Below the pieces are notes generated by a model that searched no databases, was not told where the DNA came from, and saw only the letters and a list, made by a program, of their open reading frames with translations. The position numbers and the translations under genes were made by a program. Below, one piece after another: positions 28,832 to 36,364 of a DNA stretch of 37,214 bases (position 1 is the stretch's first letter; each line of letters starts with the position of its first letter). This DNA comes from a virus, in IMG/VR virus record IMGVR_UViG_3300044516_000497, positions 1-37,214 of that record. One strand, given 5' to 3'.

Positions 28832-30882
28832 TGTGCTTGTACCCTTATCTGTAGTGGACCAAATGTTGTCGTAGTACCTGACACTGTTCGATCAATAAAC
28901 AAACGATAGTTACCAACTGGACATCCGATAGCCAAGTAAGTGCCTGGACCTGTCCATCTAACGATTCCACCAGTACCGTATTCTACTGTTGGCGTACCAG
29001 TTTCTACCACAGTACTCGCTACGTCCAAGATACGTAGTCCAAGCGTAGCACCCGTGACAGGAACTGAATTGCCATCACCGTCAGTCAACTGCAACTCAAA
29101 GGAAGGTGTGTCTGTCGTAAACACTTCAATGGTATCTACGGTTTCCGATCCTGTCTGCCGTAAGTCAAACCTACCAACGAACACACGAGTAGAGTTACCG
29201 CTGATCAAGTTGCTGTCAATGTAGTCAGTACCGTTGTGAAGGAGAGCGCCAGAGAGTTCGGATGCAGCTGCTGTTGAATCGACAATCGCGTGGACATTAG
29301 CATGGATGTGGTGCGATGCCCCGACATCCGCAGGACGATTGTCGACCGTAGTTTTTAGAAGTCGTGCGCCCATTGATCCAGCAGTTGTGTACGATGACGC
29401 AACAGCATCAAAGACCGCTGCGGCTGTCTGCGCTGCCGTCAATCCACCACTTGAAAGTGTAACGGTCAAGACTGCTCCATTCGTGCCGCTTGCACCACGC
29501 ACCACGATCGTGACATCAGATGCGCCAGCGGCAAATGCCGCGTTAGGAACATCAAGCCGATACACGCCGGGCACGAGGGAGGAGCTAATCTCTGCGAAGC
29601 CACCAGATGTCCACGCGCCTGTTGGTGTCTGCGTGACCAACGTTATAGCCACCGGAGCCGATTGATTCCTTACGTAGTATGCCGCTAGACCGGAGGTGGA
29701 AAAGGTTAGGCCTGTAGCACCGAGGTAGAGCTCGATGCTTTGTGAGGTTGAGCCGGGAGCGATGGTTATTGCGGAGGCGTTGCGTTCGGTTGGATTGTAT
29801 TGCCCAGGTATAGTTGTACTATAACTATTATATGACCCGATATTTGGTGTCACACCGTCCCAAGTATTGCCATAAAAATCACTAACAGGTGCATTTGTTG
29901 TTGTGCCAGTAGCGTATGAATACAAGCCAGTATTTGTAAACCACTCTCGTTGTTCAATACCCCAGAGTCTTCTTATACCAGTGTTCACTGGATAATATTT
30001 ACCAGTGTATACATTTGTAAGTGTAAACCCGGTAAAGCCAAGTAAAGACCTAACACTGCATGAATCAACAAGTGAATTTGTTCCAACACCACCTGCAACC
30101 CAGAATGGCTGGGTTGACGAAACGCAGTTCCTTATATAAATATCAGACTTAATATTGTTGGTGGAAAAACCAATACCAAAGCAATTTGATATATAAATAC
30201 CAGTTCCTGAATATGTTAAATTTGAACCATTGAATAAAGCTACAACAGATGCACCTAAACAAACAACTCTGTCTATGTACAGGTTGTATACCCAGTTTGA
30301 TGGTGTGCTCCTACCAATTGTTGAATCGTTGTACAGATTTCCATTACCAAAACCTGAAGTAATACATTGTGTTATGTAATAGTTTTTCGTTAAACCAAGC
30401 GATGGTGTATCTGTAGATAAAATACAAGTTTGGTCGTTTGCGGACATACCGAAACAACACTTTGTCCACCGTAATTCAATGCAGTCAGTGGTAGAAAAAA
30501 TATTACTGTTAGCACATTGCTCAAATTCTAAACTGTCAAATCGCAAATAATTTTTTGATGCGAGTGTAAATATGTTAAATGTGCCAGACGGACTGCCTAT
30601 GTCATTACTTAGTCTATTTGTAATCAACACGCGCCCCGGGGTAATGCCAGAAAATTGGCTCGCCGTTGGATTACCGTTAATAAATGTAGGCACTGTGTAT
30701 GTGCCGCCAACAGTAATTGTTGCTGTTTGCCTATAATCACCCGGTGCAATATACAAGGTGTCACCTGAACTAATACCAGACGCTCCAAGAGCCTTGGAAA
30801 CCGTTTGCCAAGCCTGACCAGACGTTGCGCCTAAGCCAGTATTAGAATCACTGCCGTCAGTACGGACATAATATATTGCCAT
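28828..30882 (-). CDS. Tail spike with predicted right-handed beta-helix
   Basis: 684 residues. Residues 1-330 look like a pectate-lyase-type right-handed beta-helix: MAIYYVRTDGSDSNTGL then DTLYIAPGDYR and short repeating strands (FDSLEFEQCANSN, NYYITQCITS, SDIYIRNCVSS). From about 364 comes the shared module (PTERNASAITIAPGSTSQ, VYRLDVPNAAFAAGASDVTI), and the end is BppU-like (VPVTGATLGLRIL, TTTFGPLQI). Such spikes often degrade capsular polysaccharide; activity is inferred from fold pattern only. Confidence 0.7.
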   Translation of the reverse strand: MAIYYVRTDGSDSNTGLGATSGQAWQTVSKALGASGISSGDTLYIAPGDYRQTATITVGGTYTVPTFINGNPTASQFSGITPGRVLITNRLSNDIGSPSGTFNIFTLASKNYLRFDSLEFEQCANSNIFSTTDCIELRWTKCCFGMSANDQTCILSTDTPSLGLTKNYYITQCITSGFGNGNLYNDSTIGRSTPSNWVYNLYIDRVVCLGASVVALFNGSNLTYSGTGIYISNCFGIGFSTNNIKSDIYIRNCVSSTQPFWVAGGVGTNSLVDSCSVRSLLGFTGFTLTNVYTGKYYPVNTGIRRLWGIEQREWFTNTGLYSYATGTTTNAPVSDFYGNTWDGVTPNIGSYNSYSTTIPGQYNPTERNASAITIAPGSTSQSIELYLGATGLTFSTSGLAAYYVRNQSAPVAITLVTQTPTGAWTSGGFAEISSSLVPGVYRLDVPNAAFAAGASDVTIVVRGASGTNGAVLTVTLSSGGLTAAQTAAAVFDAVASSYTTAGSMGARLLKTTVDNRPADVGASHHIHANVHAIVDSTAAASELSGALLHNGTDYIDSNLISGNSTRVFVGRFDLRQTGSETVDTIEVFTTDTPSFELQLTDGDGNSVPVTGATLGLRILDVASTVVETGTPTVEYGTGGIVRWTGPGTYLAIGCPVGNYRLFIDRTVSGTTTTFGPLQIRVQAQ

Positions 30883-31109
30883 TATTCAGCGGTTCCTGAA
30901 AGAATTTCTTCAGCCATAACGTACATAAATTGATTTACAATATTTAGCCTGAACGCCTCATCTTGCTGTACCCACCAAGTAAATACATCAATCCCGTCAG
31001 GCCCAAAGTCAGCAACTTTGACAAAGTCATCATTTAGGATGTCGGCTTTGATGTTGTAGTCTGCTGGGTTTGTAACAAGTGGTGTAACAACTACATTGTT
31101 TAGGTTCAT
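30882..31109 (-). CDS. Small hypothetical protein
   Basis: 75 residues, MNLNNVVVTPLVTNPADYNI at the start, with GIDVFTWWVQQDEAFRLNIV and an acidic end. No family recognised. It overlaps the orphan paralogue by 4 bp and touches the spike start, so it may assist spike folding or attachment. Confidence 0.58.
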   Translation of the reverse strand: MNLNNVVVTPLVTNPADYNIKADILNDDFVKVADFGPDGIDVFTWWVQQDEAFRLNIVNQFMYVMAEEILSGTAE

Positions 31110-31393
31110 TTACTTACCTCCATTGCCTCCAAAATTGTGTCAATCGCTTTTTTCACCAAGTCAAAAAAGTAAGTGTGGTAACGGTTAACATAATCTTCCC
31201 CACCAACTGCCAGATGTGACGGACAGATGTAGGCTGCATCAGTGCAGCCGTTAACATACTCAATCGGTGCGGCATACCACCACCAATTGTCGTATACATA
31301 TTGCACTAAGTCTATGTCAGTGGATGCCCTGTACCTAACTAATTCGCTTGCCAATTCTCTGACATCGGCCCGCTCAAAAATGATATGTTCCAT
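31106..31393 (-). CDS. Truncated paralogue of the island orphan protein
   Basis: 95 residues, closely related over nearly its full length to the first 95 residues of the protein at 9417-9959: FERADVRELA-ELV, YDNW--YAAPI-Y, CTDAAYICPS and YHTY are shared. The C-terminal half of the longer protein is missing. The homology extends upstream of the start codon into a decayed promoter-like segment. Function unknown. Confidence 0.65.
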   Translation of the reverse strand: MEHIIFERADVRELASELVRYRASTDIDLVQYVYDNWWWYAAPIEYVNGCTDAAYICPSHLAVGGEDYVNRYHTYFFDLVKKAIDTILEAMEVSK

Positions 31394-31472
31394 CCGATAC
31401 CTCCACTTTGCTGATGTCCGATTGTAATTCTATAGGCGCGAATCTGTCAATGCGGTAGTTTTGGAGGTTCAT
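31374..31472 (-). CDS. Possible 32-aa peptide
   Basis: A 32-codon frame (MNLQNYRIDRFAPIELQSDI at the start) whose ATG overlaps the stop of the holin-like gene by 4 bp (ATGA) and whose end overlaps the next gene by 20 bp. This coupling is the pattern of neighbouring real genes, but the frame covers a segment homologous to the promoter at 9987, so it may be accidental. Confidence 0.3.
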   Translation of the reverse strand: MNLQNYRIDRFAPIELQSDISKVEVSDGTYHF

Positions 31473-31723
31473 TTGCCCACCTTCAAACTGTTCGCATTCG
31501 TACCCTTGAACGGCATCGTGAGGAACGCCAGCACACTACTCACCGCAGCGGAGACACCAGCCGCTACCGCCTTGCTTCCGTAGAGTGCCAGCACTGCGCC
31601 GAGCTCGCTGATGTCGTGAGCTTCGGATGTCCTGACCCCATCGCCGAAAACGGAAGTGAATGCAGCTGTAAAAGCCACGATCACAACGACCACTAAACGC
31701 TTAATACTGATCTGTAAATTCAT
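31469..31723 (-). CDS. Holin-like membrane protein
   Basis: 84 residues with two membrane segments (RLVVVVIVAFTAAFTSVF and AVAAGVSAAVSSVLAFL) and a basic C-terminus. Third of three consecutive small membrane proteins, overlapping its upstream neighbour by 4 bp. The two-segment design fits class II holins, though no endolysin is nearby. Confidence 0.6.
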   Translation of the reverse strand: MNLQISIKRLVVVVIVAFTAAFTSVFGDGVRTSEAHDISELGAVLALYGSKAVAAGVSAAVSSVLAFLTMPFKGTNANSLKVGK

Positions 31724-31947
31724 CTTGTGTTCATACGCCCTTCGATGTTTGACACTCGGCTCTCAACTTTACCAAGCCGTGTTTCCATCTTTGCTGTATC
31801 TGACTTTATCTCTTGTGTGTCTCTACGCATATGACTTAGCTGTTCATCCATACGGGCAAATCCCATTGCAGCTTGCACGCCTGTCAACAAGATCGGAATC
31901 ATTAACGCCAACACCGCCACAATCAAATGCCAAACTTCAATAGTCAT
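31720..31947 (-). CDS. Membrane-anchored coiled-coil protein (XhlA-like)
   Basis: 75 residues: an N-terminal membrane segment (HLIVAVLALMIPILLTG) and a C-terminal coiled coil (LSHMRRDTQEIKSDTAKM, ETRLGKVESRVSNIEGRM). This is the layout of XhlA/Bhl-type proteins, which cooperate with holins in lysis, here in reversed order. Overlaps both neighbours by 4 bp. Confidence 0.62.
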   Translation of the reverse strand: MTIEVWHLIVAVLALMIPILLTGVQAAMGFARMDEQLSHMRRDTQEIKSDTAKMETRLGKVESRVSNIEGRMNTR

Positions 31948-32279
31948 TGAACGTCCTTCCCCGCCGCCGTGTACCGGGAGAGTATCTGTGTCTCAATATC
32001 TTTACGCAGTTGTGTTTCTACTTCCGTAGTTACATCTCTTTTGAATGCAGGAAGGTTAGCGTCTTGTCGAATAAAGAATGCGATCATCGCCGTAATAACA
32101 GCAGGTACACCTGCTCTCAATGCCTCAATGCTTGCAATACTAGCCACCTTGGCTACATGACCAAACGTGCTGTTATCGCTAATAGGCATGTTTTCCCATG
32201 CCGCATTGAACGCAGGTAGAGCAGAAGCAAAGAAAGCCCCAACAATAACCCACCACAATCTACCGTAGGCGATGTTCAT
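31944..32279 (-). CDS. Holin-like membrane protein
   Basis: 111 residues with two membrane segments (LWWVIVGAFFASALPAF near residue 9, GVPAVITAMIAFFI near residue 60) and a charged C-terminus (FKRDVTTEVETQLRKDIETQ). First of three membrane genes directly after the head-closure gene, overlapping it by 4 bp. Holin role by topology and context. Confidence 0.6.
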   Translation of the reverse strand: MNIAYGRLWWVIVGAFFASALPAFNAAWENMPISDNSTFGHVAKVASIASIEALRAGVPAVITAMIAFFIRQDANLPAFKRDVTTEVETQLRKDIETQILSRYTAAGKDVQ

Positions 32280-32686
32280 GCTTTGCGCCTCTCAGCCTTG
32301 ACGGTAATAAAGATGGCGTCTGTACGACCAGGGTCACTACCAGTAATAAGGTAGTCAACGTCATTGACCCGTAATCTCTCGTACTGTGTAACCTGTGAAT
32401 CAGCAGGAAGGATAATCTCTGCATCGTACAGAGGTTGTGTCTTCTTACCTGCAAACTCTTCGTTACGTGCCTGGCGTGGTAATCGCAAGCGGCAAGGAAA
32501 TGTCTTGTATCCGCCTGGCGCCGGCACAAGTGTAAACTGGACGTTAGCGGATCCTATGCTTGTAGTAGGGCCAGTGTTTACCGGTCGTAGCGCATACGCC
32601 GTGTCAGTAAGCAGTCTAGCTTGCATCTGCACAGCCAAGTACTGAACAGCACGTTTACCCGGTGTAACTGGTATCACGGAACCCAC
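32276..32686 (-). CDS. Head closure/head-tail joining protein
   Basis: 136 residues, beta-rich (VQFTLVPAPGGYKTFPCRL, DAEIILPADSQVTQYERLRV, NDVDYLITGSDPGRTDAIF), ending in a basic tail. The 'dRlrvnd-dYlI' pattern is typical of head-tail joining proteins. Position after the adaptor supports it. It overlaps the adaptor by 13 bp. Confidence 0.65.
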   Translation of the reverse strand: MGSVIPVTPGKRAVQYLAVQMQARLLTDTAYALRPVNTGPTTSIGSANVQFTLVPAPGGYKTFPCRLRLPRQARNEEFAGKKTQPLYDAEIILPADSQVTQYERLRVNDVDYLITGSDPGRTDAIFITVKAERRKA

Positions 32687-33150
32687 ATATCCATGAAGGT
32701 GTTAGACATTCGCACACAGTGTGCATGTCTCTGTTGCAATTCAAGTTGCAACCATTCGTCACTAGTATTGATGTCGTTTACGCACTTCGCAGCCTTTAAT
32801 GTCCATGCTGCCTTTGCCATACCTGACAAGTCGTAGTTGTCAGATGGTGCGTCTCCTTCATCCTGCCAGTAACAAGTATTGTCAGTGACAACATAGCCCA
32901 CCCTGCTTGCTCGCAAGGTAGGCCATGAAGGTTCAGTTGCTCCGGTAATGCCAGATTCTATACAACGGTAAAGTCTGTTACTGGTATTTACACGGATGCG
33001 ATAGTTGCCGTTAAAAGTGGTAGACGCAACCCAGTCGTTAGCAATCTTGTAACGGTTTACCAGCTGGACCAATTCGTCCGGTGATAAGACCGGATCAAGA
33101 TTAGCGTCAGCGTATGTTGTCAACCAGTTGATTGCTTCTATTTGAGTCAC
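32674..33150 (-). CDS. Head-tail adaptor with an inserted beta domain
   Basis: 158 residues. The N- and C-terminal helices (LSPDELVQLVNRYKIANDW; DLSGMAKAAWTLKAAKCVND) are the helical adaptor. Between them is a beta domain, NGNYRIRVNTSNRLYRCIES then TGATEPSWPTL and TDNTCYWQDEG, the 'Y-C...G-T-EP-W...W' type found in many phage surface proteins. The insertion presumably decorates the connector. Confidence 0.7.
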   Translation of the reverse strand: MTQIEAINWLTTYADANLDPVLSPDELVQLVNRYKIANDWVASTTFNGNYRIRVNTSNRLYRCIESGITGATEPSWPTLRASRVGYVVTDNTCYWQDEGDAPSDNYDLSGMAKAAWTLKAAKCVNDINTSDEWLQLELQQRHAHCVRMSNTFMDMWVP

Positions 33151-33164
33151 GTCTACCGCCTAAC

Positions 33165-33611
33165 TTACGATCCGCCGTTGAGGAAGATACCACCTTCGAC
33201 AGTGGTTGCATCCTGTGTCACAGGAACCTGTGTTGCATTCCAGAGTTTTACATCAAGGAAGTCAACAGTAGCGTTCTGTGTTGCACGCGAAGTAACAATA
33301 CGGAAGTAACGCTTCTTTGGCTTGTTAACCTCGAAGAAGATAATCTTGTTATCATCGGTGTCAGCAATAGTAACAGATCCACCAGTAACGTCTGTGAACG
33401 TACTGTTGTCGTCTGACCACTGAAGCTTTGCACTTGTAACAGCACCGGAGACAATTGCTCCAACTGCCATTTCAAAACAAATGTTGTTGAATCCAAGAAC
33501 ATCTGCGCTGTCGCTCGTAATAGCTGTAGAGCCAGCAGCCGCAACGAAGTTTGTACCATCTGGCTTCATGCGGATGTGCTTGATCTCTTTTTGGATTTGG
33601 CGAAGAACCAT
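33165..33611 (-). CDS. Probable capsid-associated (decoration-type) protein
   Basis: 148 residues directly after the major capsid gene. Beta-rich: FNNICFEMAVGAIVSGAVTS, AKLQWSDDNSTFTDVTGGSV, FFEVNKPKKRYFRIVTSRAT. The 'quasi-SD...F.DV...R-R' pattern is common in small proteins next to phage capsid genes. AAGGAT precedes the ATG. Decoration or stabilising role is inferred from position. Confidence 0.6.
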   Translation of the reverse strand: MVLRQIQKEIKHIRMKPDGTNFVAAAGSTAITSDSADVLGFNNICFEMAVGAIVSGAVTSAKLQWSDDNSTFTDVTGGSVTIADTDDNKIIFFEVNKPKKRYFRIVTSRATQNATVDFLDVKLWNATQVPVTQDATTVEGGIFLNGGS

Positions 33612-33630
33612 AATCGTTATCCTTTCATTT

Positions 33631-33650
33631 GGGGAGGTGTTACCCTCCCC
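33631..33650 (-). terminator. Attenuator-like hairpin after the major capsid gene
   Basis: GGGGAGG (33631-33637) pairs perfectly with CCTCCCC (33644-33650) around a 6-nt loop, a few bases after the capsid stop. No T-run follows on the minus strand, so it probably protects the capsid mRNA end or partly stops transcription, raising capsid over downstream genes. Confidence 0.5.
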
Positions 33651-33656
33651 ATTTCA

Positions 33657-34976
33657 CTAAGCAGATACCTTGTGAGCAATCAGCTTCCAGTTCTCTACTG
33701 GGCGTCCACCATGGCGGAATCGTCCAACGAGTCCAACCTTGTTGTTCTCAGCGTAGCGCTCAAGAAGAACCTGGATGGAGAGTCCAAGGCGATTAACCAA
33801 GTAGTAACCAGACCAGTCACCAGAGATGACAGGATATGCGTTGGCTGCTACGTTAGGCATGAGTCCGCTGTACACAACAGGGTAGCCAAGAAGCGTGTCC
33901 ACACGGCTACCAGCAAGACCGGAGTCTTGGTAACCATATGCAAACAGGTATCGAAGCTGTTGGTCTTTGAGTTTGTCAATAGTACGCTTCGTGCTGACAC
34001 GGTTCATAACAACACGGATGTTCTCGTTGTACTGTTCTGGCAGTGTGTCGATAAGATCAATAAGACCGTCGGCAGTCAGTGCAGAAGCAGAACCAGAGTT
34101 GACGATACGTGGTGCATCAGCCGTTCCGATTGCAGTCAGGATACCGAGTGGCTGGTTTACACCGGAACCACTAAGAATCATGCGATCACGCTCAAGAGCG
34201 ATGGTCTCATCAAACTTGTCAGCAATCCATCCCTGAATGTCGATGGCCGAGTCTTCCAGCATGTTGCGGGTGATACGGCTTTTCATCATTCCGGTGTAGA
34301 CATCAATACGAGTCTGACCAAAGAGATCGGAGTCGTCTACAAGTCCTTCATCGGTCGCTGCTTGCTCACCGGTGTACGTGACACGGAAGCCAGTGGAGTA
34401 GATGTCGTTGCTGTCAACATAGTTGACCTTTGGCATCTCAACAGCATCACGGCTGGTAGAAAGCTGAGTAACGAGACCAGCAACACGGGTAGGTGTAGCC
34501 AAGCGGCTAACAACACGGTTGATGATTTCTGGTGTTACAAAGTAACCACCCTGTGGGTCAAGTCCAACTTCTAGGTCTTTACGAGCTGTTGCACCCATAC
34601 CGGTAATACCCTTACGAAGGTATTCATGGAATGCTTGCTTGTAACCATCACTGTTCATGTGTGACCAAACACTCTTGGTAAAGGTACCTTCACCAACTTG
34701 GTTCACTTCCATGGAATTACGGCTACGCTCTACGTCTGCATGACCAGCCTTAGCGTAATGGACGTTTCCAGGGATCTCGTTCGATGGCTCTGCGAACCAC
34801 TTCTTCTCATCCTCTGCCGTCTTGATTGCTTCATACTGTGACTTGGCAACAACGATTGCATCGTTGATCGACTTAACCTTAGCCAGGTCGTCGCCACAGA
34901 AATCAGCCTTACCAAGAATCTGATCGCGTTCTGCCGACTTGGCTTTGATACCATCGACAATCTTGTTAAGATCCAT
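33657..34976 (-). CDS. Major capsid protein, HK97 fold
   Basis: 439 residues. A charged helical N-terminal part of about 110 residues (the delta/scaffold-type domain) precedes the mature fold. The body has HK97 landmarks: GGYFVTPEIINRVVSRL, then TRVAGLVTQLSTSRDAVEMP, a DIQGWIADKFDETIALERDR spine helix, and NQPLGILTAIG. Near the end are LLGYPVVYSG, GDWSGYYLVNRLGLSI and VGLVGRFRHGGR. AAGGAGAG precedes the ATG. The order portal, protease, capsid is standard. Confidence 0.95.
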   Translation of the reverse strand: MDLNKIVDGIKAKSAERDQILGKADFCGDDLAKVKSINDAIVVAKSQYEAIKTAEDEKKWFAEPSNEIPGNVHYAKAGHADVERSRNSMEVNQVGEGTFTKSVWSHMNSDGYKQAFHEYLRKGITGMGATARKDLEVGLDPQGGYFVTPEIINRVVSRLATPTRVAGLVTQLSTSRDAVEMPKVNYVDSNDIYSTGFRVTYTGEQAATDEGLVDDSDLFGQTRIDVYTGMMKSRITRNMLEDSAIDIQGWIADKFDETIALERDRMILSGSGVNQPLGILTAIGTADAPRIVNSGSASALTADGLIDLIDTLPEQYNENIRVVMNRVSTKRTIDKLKDQQLRYLFAYGYQDSGLAGSRVDTLLGYPVVYSGLMPNVAANAYPVISGDWSGYYLVNRLGLSIQVLLERYAENNKVGLVGRFRHGGRPVENWKLIAHKVSA

Positions 34977-34987
34977 TTGATCTCTCC

Positions 34988-36364
34988 TTACTTGATTGAT
35001 AGCTCAAAGATTGTGTTATCTAACTCAGCACTAGCCTTCAGAGCTTCCACCAATGCTGACTGTGATTCGGCTTTCGCGACATCCCGCTGCTTCCAGCCTT
35101 GTGATGCAATTATTTTTGCATCACTCTTCGAGAAACGCCCACTAGTGTGTAGCCACTTCTCAAAATCCCTGACCGTTGTCAAATCCACAGACTTGACTTG
35201 AGCCATAAAGTCATCACCCATCGCATCAATATGCGAGACGAGAACCTTTGCTTTATCGGCAAACTCATCGAGTGCTTCACCGACCATCTCTGGTTCATCT
35301 GGGTTACCAGCAATATACGACATCAGACGACCAAATAAAAGTTGAAGACCGTACAAAGACATCTCGTCGTCAATGCTACCAAGCATTCCGGTGTCTTCTT
35401 CTTCCTCTCCCATTTCGTCTTCAGGAATACCTTCTTGTTCTTCTTCGTCTTCCATTTCGACTTTATGAGACATCTTCTCTTCTTCGTCGTCGTCTTCCAT
35501 GTCGTCTGGATCATATGGACCGTACATAGACTTGTTTTTAAGGATAGTAGTGCGACATCGTTTAGCAAAAGCAAAACCTGGGTCACCGCCCCAAGCATCC
35601 CAAGCAACTCTGCCTGGTGATGGAAAACCGTCTTCACCACTAGAGAATCCCTTGGCCTTCTTATCTACTTCATGCCTAGAGAAGAAACTGTACATACGCA
35701 TGACAGTATCAGCTGAAAGAGATTCACCCTTGACTATCTGATTAGCACGCGCCCAACCAACTGCGGTTGCACCATCGTGTCCATCTTCACGCCAAGCAAT
35801 AGCACGCTTTGCGGCGGCCTTCATAGCAGATGTAGGTTTAAACGTCTTCTCTTCTTTAATCATAGGCTCCATCAACGATTTGACCGGCATAACAGAGTTA
35901 CGTGGTTCAGCTGGACATGGAGTCAGACTTGCTTCAGCGATAGGCCAGGAAAGAATCTGTTTACGATCAGCGCTCTTCTTAGAGTAAGCAACAAGATGAG
36001 GCGCCGCACCACTACTAAGGCCAAGTCTGCCTTCCCTTAGTAGTTGGTTGACCTTAGCCATGTAACGGTTACTGATGTCAATCTGTCCTTCATAGAACAA
36101 GCCGGCATCGTCCATCTTTACCTTGCCGCGACCGATGACTTGATTACCAAAGACCTCTGTAAAACCATGTCCGTAGTAGAGGTTCAAGTCAAACTCATCA
36201 CCACTTTTGAGAGGGCGCCCAAAATCGGTGGCAGCAGTAAAGTATTCGCCAGTCGTGTCATTAGCACTGCCTTGATTATCAAAGCGCACTAAGTAACCTG
36301 AAAAGCGTCCATCGGCAGATGCTTTTACTGCATCGCCAATCCAGCACAAGACTTCGTTATTCAT
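34988..36364 (-). CDS. Prohead protease fused to an accessory domain and acidic scaffold-like tail
   Basis: 458 residues. Residues 1-165 form an S78-type prohead protease (YYGHGF with His66, LGLSSGAAPHLV with Ser117/118, WPIAEASLTPCPAEP). Residues 175-290 hold a domain common in such proteases (WREDGHDGATAVGWARANQI, LSADTVMRMYSFFSRHEVDK, WDAWGGDPGFAFAKR). A stretch rich in Asp and Glu (300-345) and a helical C-terminus resemble scaffold. Overlaps the portal by 4 bp (ATGA). Protease identity is well supported; the scaffold role is inference. Confidence 0.85.
   Translation of the reverse strand: MNNEVLCWIGDAVKASADGRFSGYLVRFDNQGSANDTTGEYFTAATDFGRPLKSGDEFDLNLYYGHGFTEVFGNQVIGRGKVKMDDAGLFYEGQIDISNRYMAKVNQLLREGRLGLSSGAAPHLVAYSKKSADRKQILSWPIAEASLTPCPAEPRNSVMPVKSLMEPMIKEEKTFKPTSAMKAAAKRAIAWREDGHDGATAVGWARANQIVKGESLSADTVMRMYSFFSRHEVDKKAKGFSSGEDGFPSPGRVAWDAWGGDPGFAFAKRCRTTILKNKSMYGPYDPDDMEDDDEEEKMSHKVEMEDEEEQEGIPEDEMGEEEEDTGMLGSIDDEMSLYGLQLLFGRLMSYIAGNPDEPEMVGEALDEFADKAKVLVSHIDAMGDDFMAQVKSVDLTTVRDFEKWLHTSGRFSKSDAKIIASQGWKQRDVAKAESQSALVEALKASAELDNTIFELSIK

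Noticed and set aside
33576-34574. 332-codon plus-strand frame
   Set aside because: It lies antisense to the capsid-associated gene and major capsid gene; the capsid protein on the other strand is unmistakable. The frame is a by-product of its codon use.
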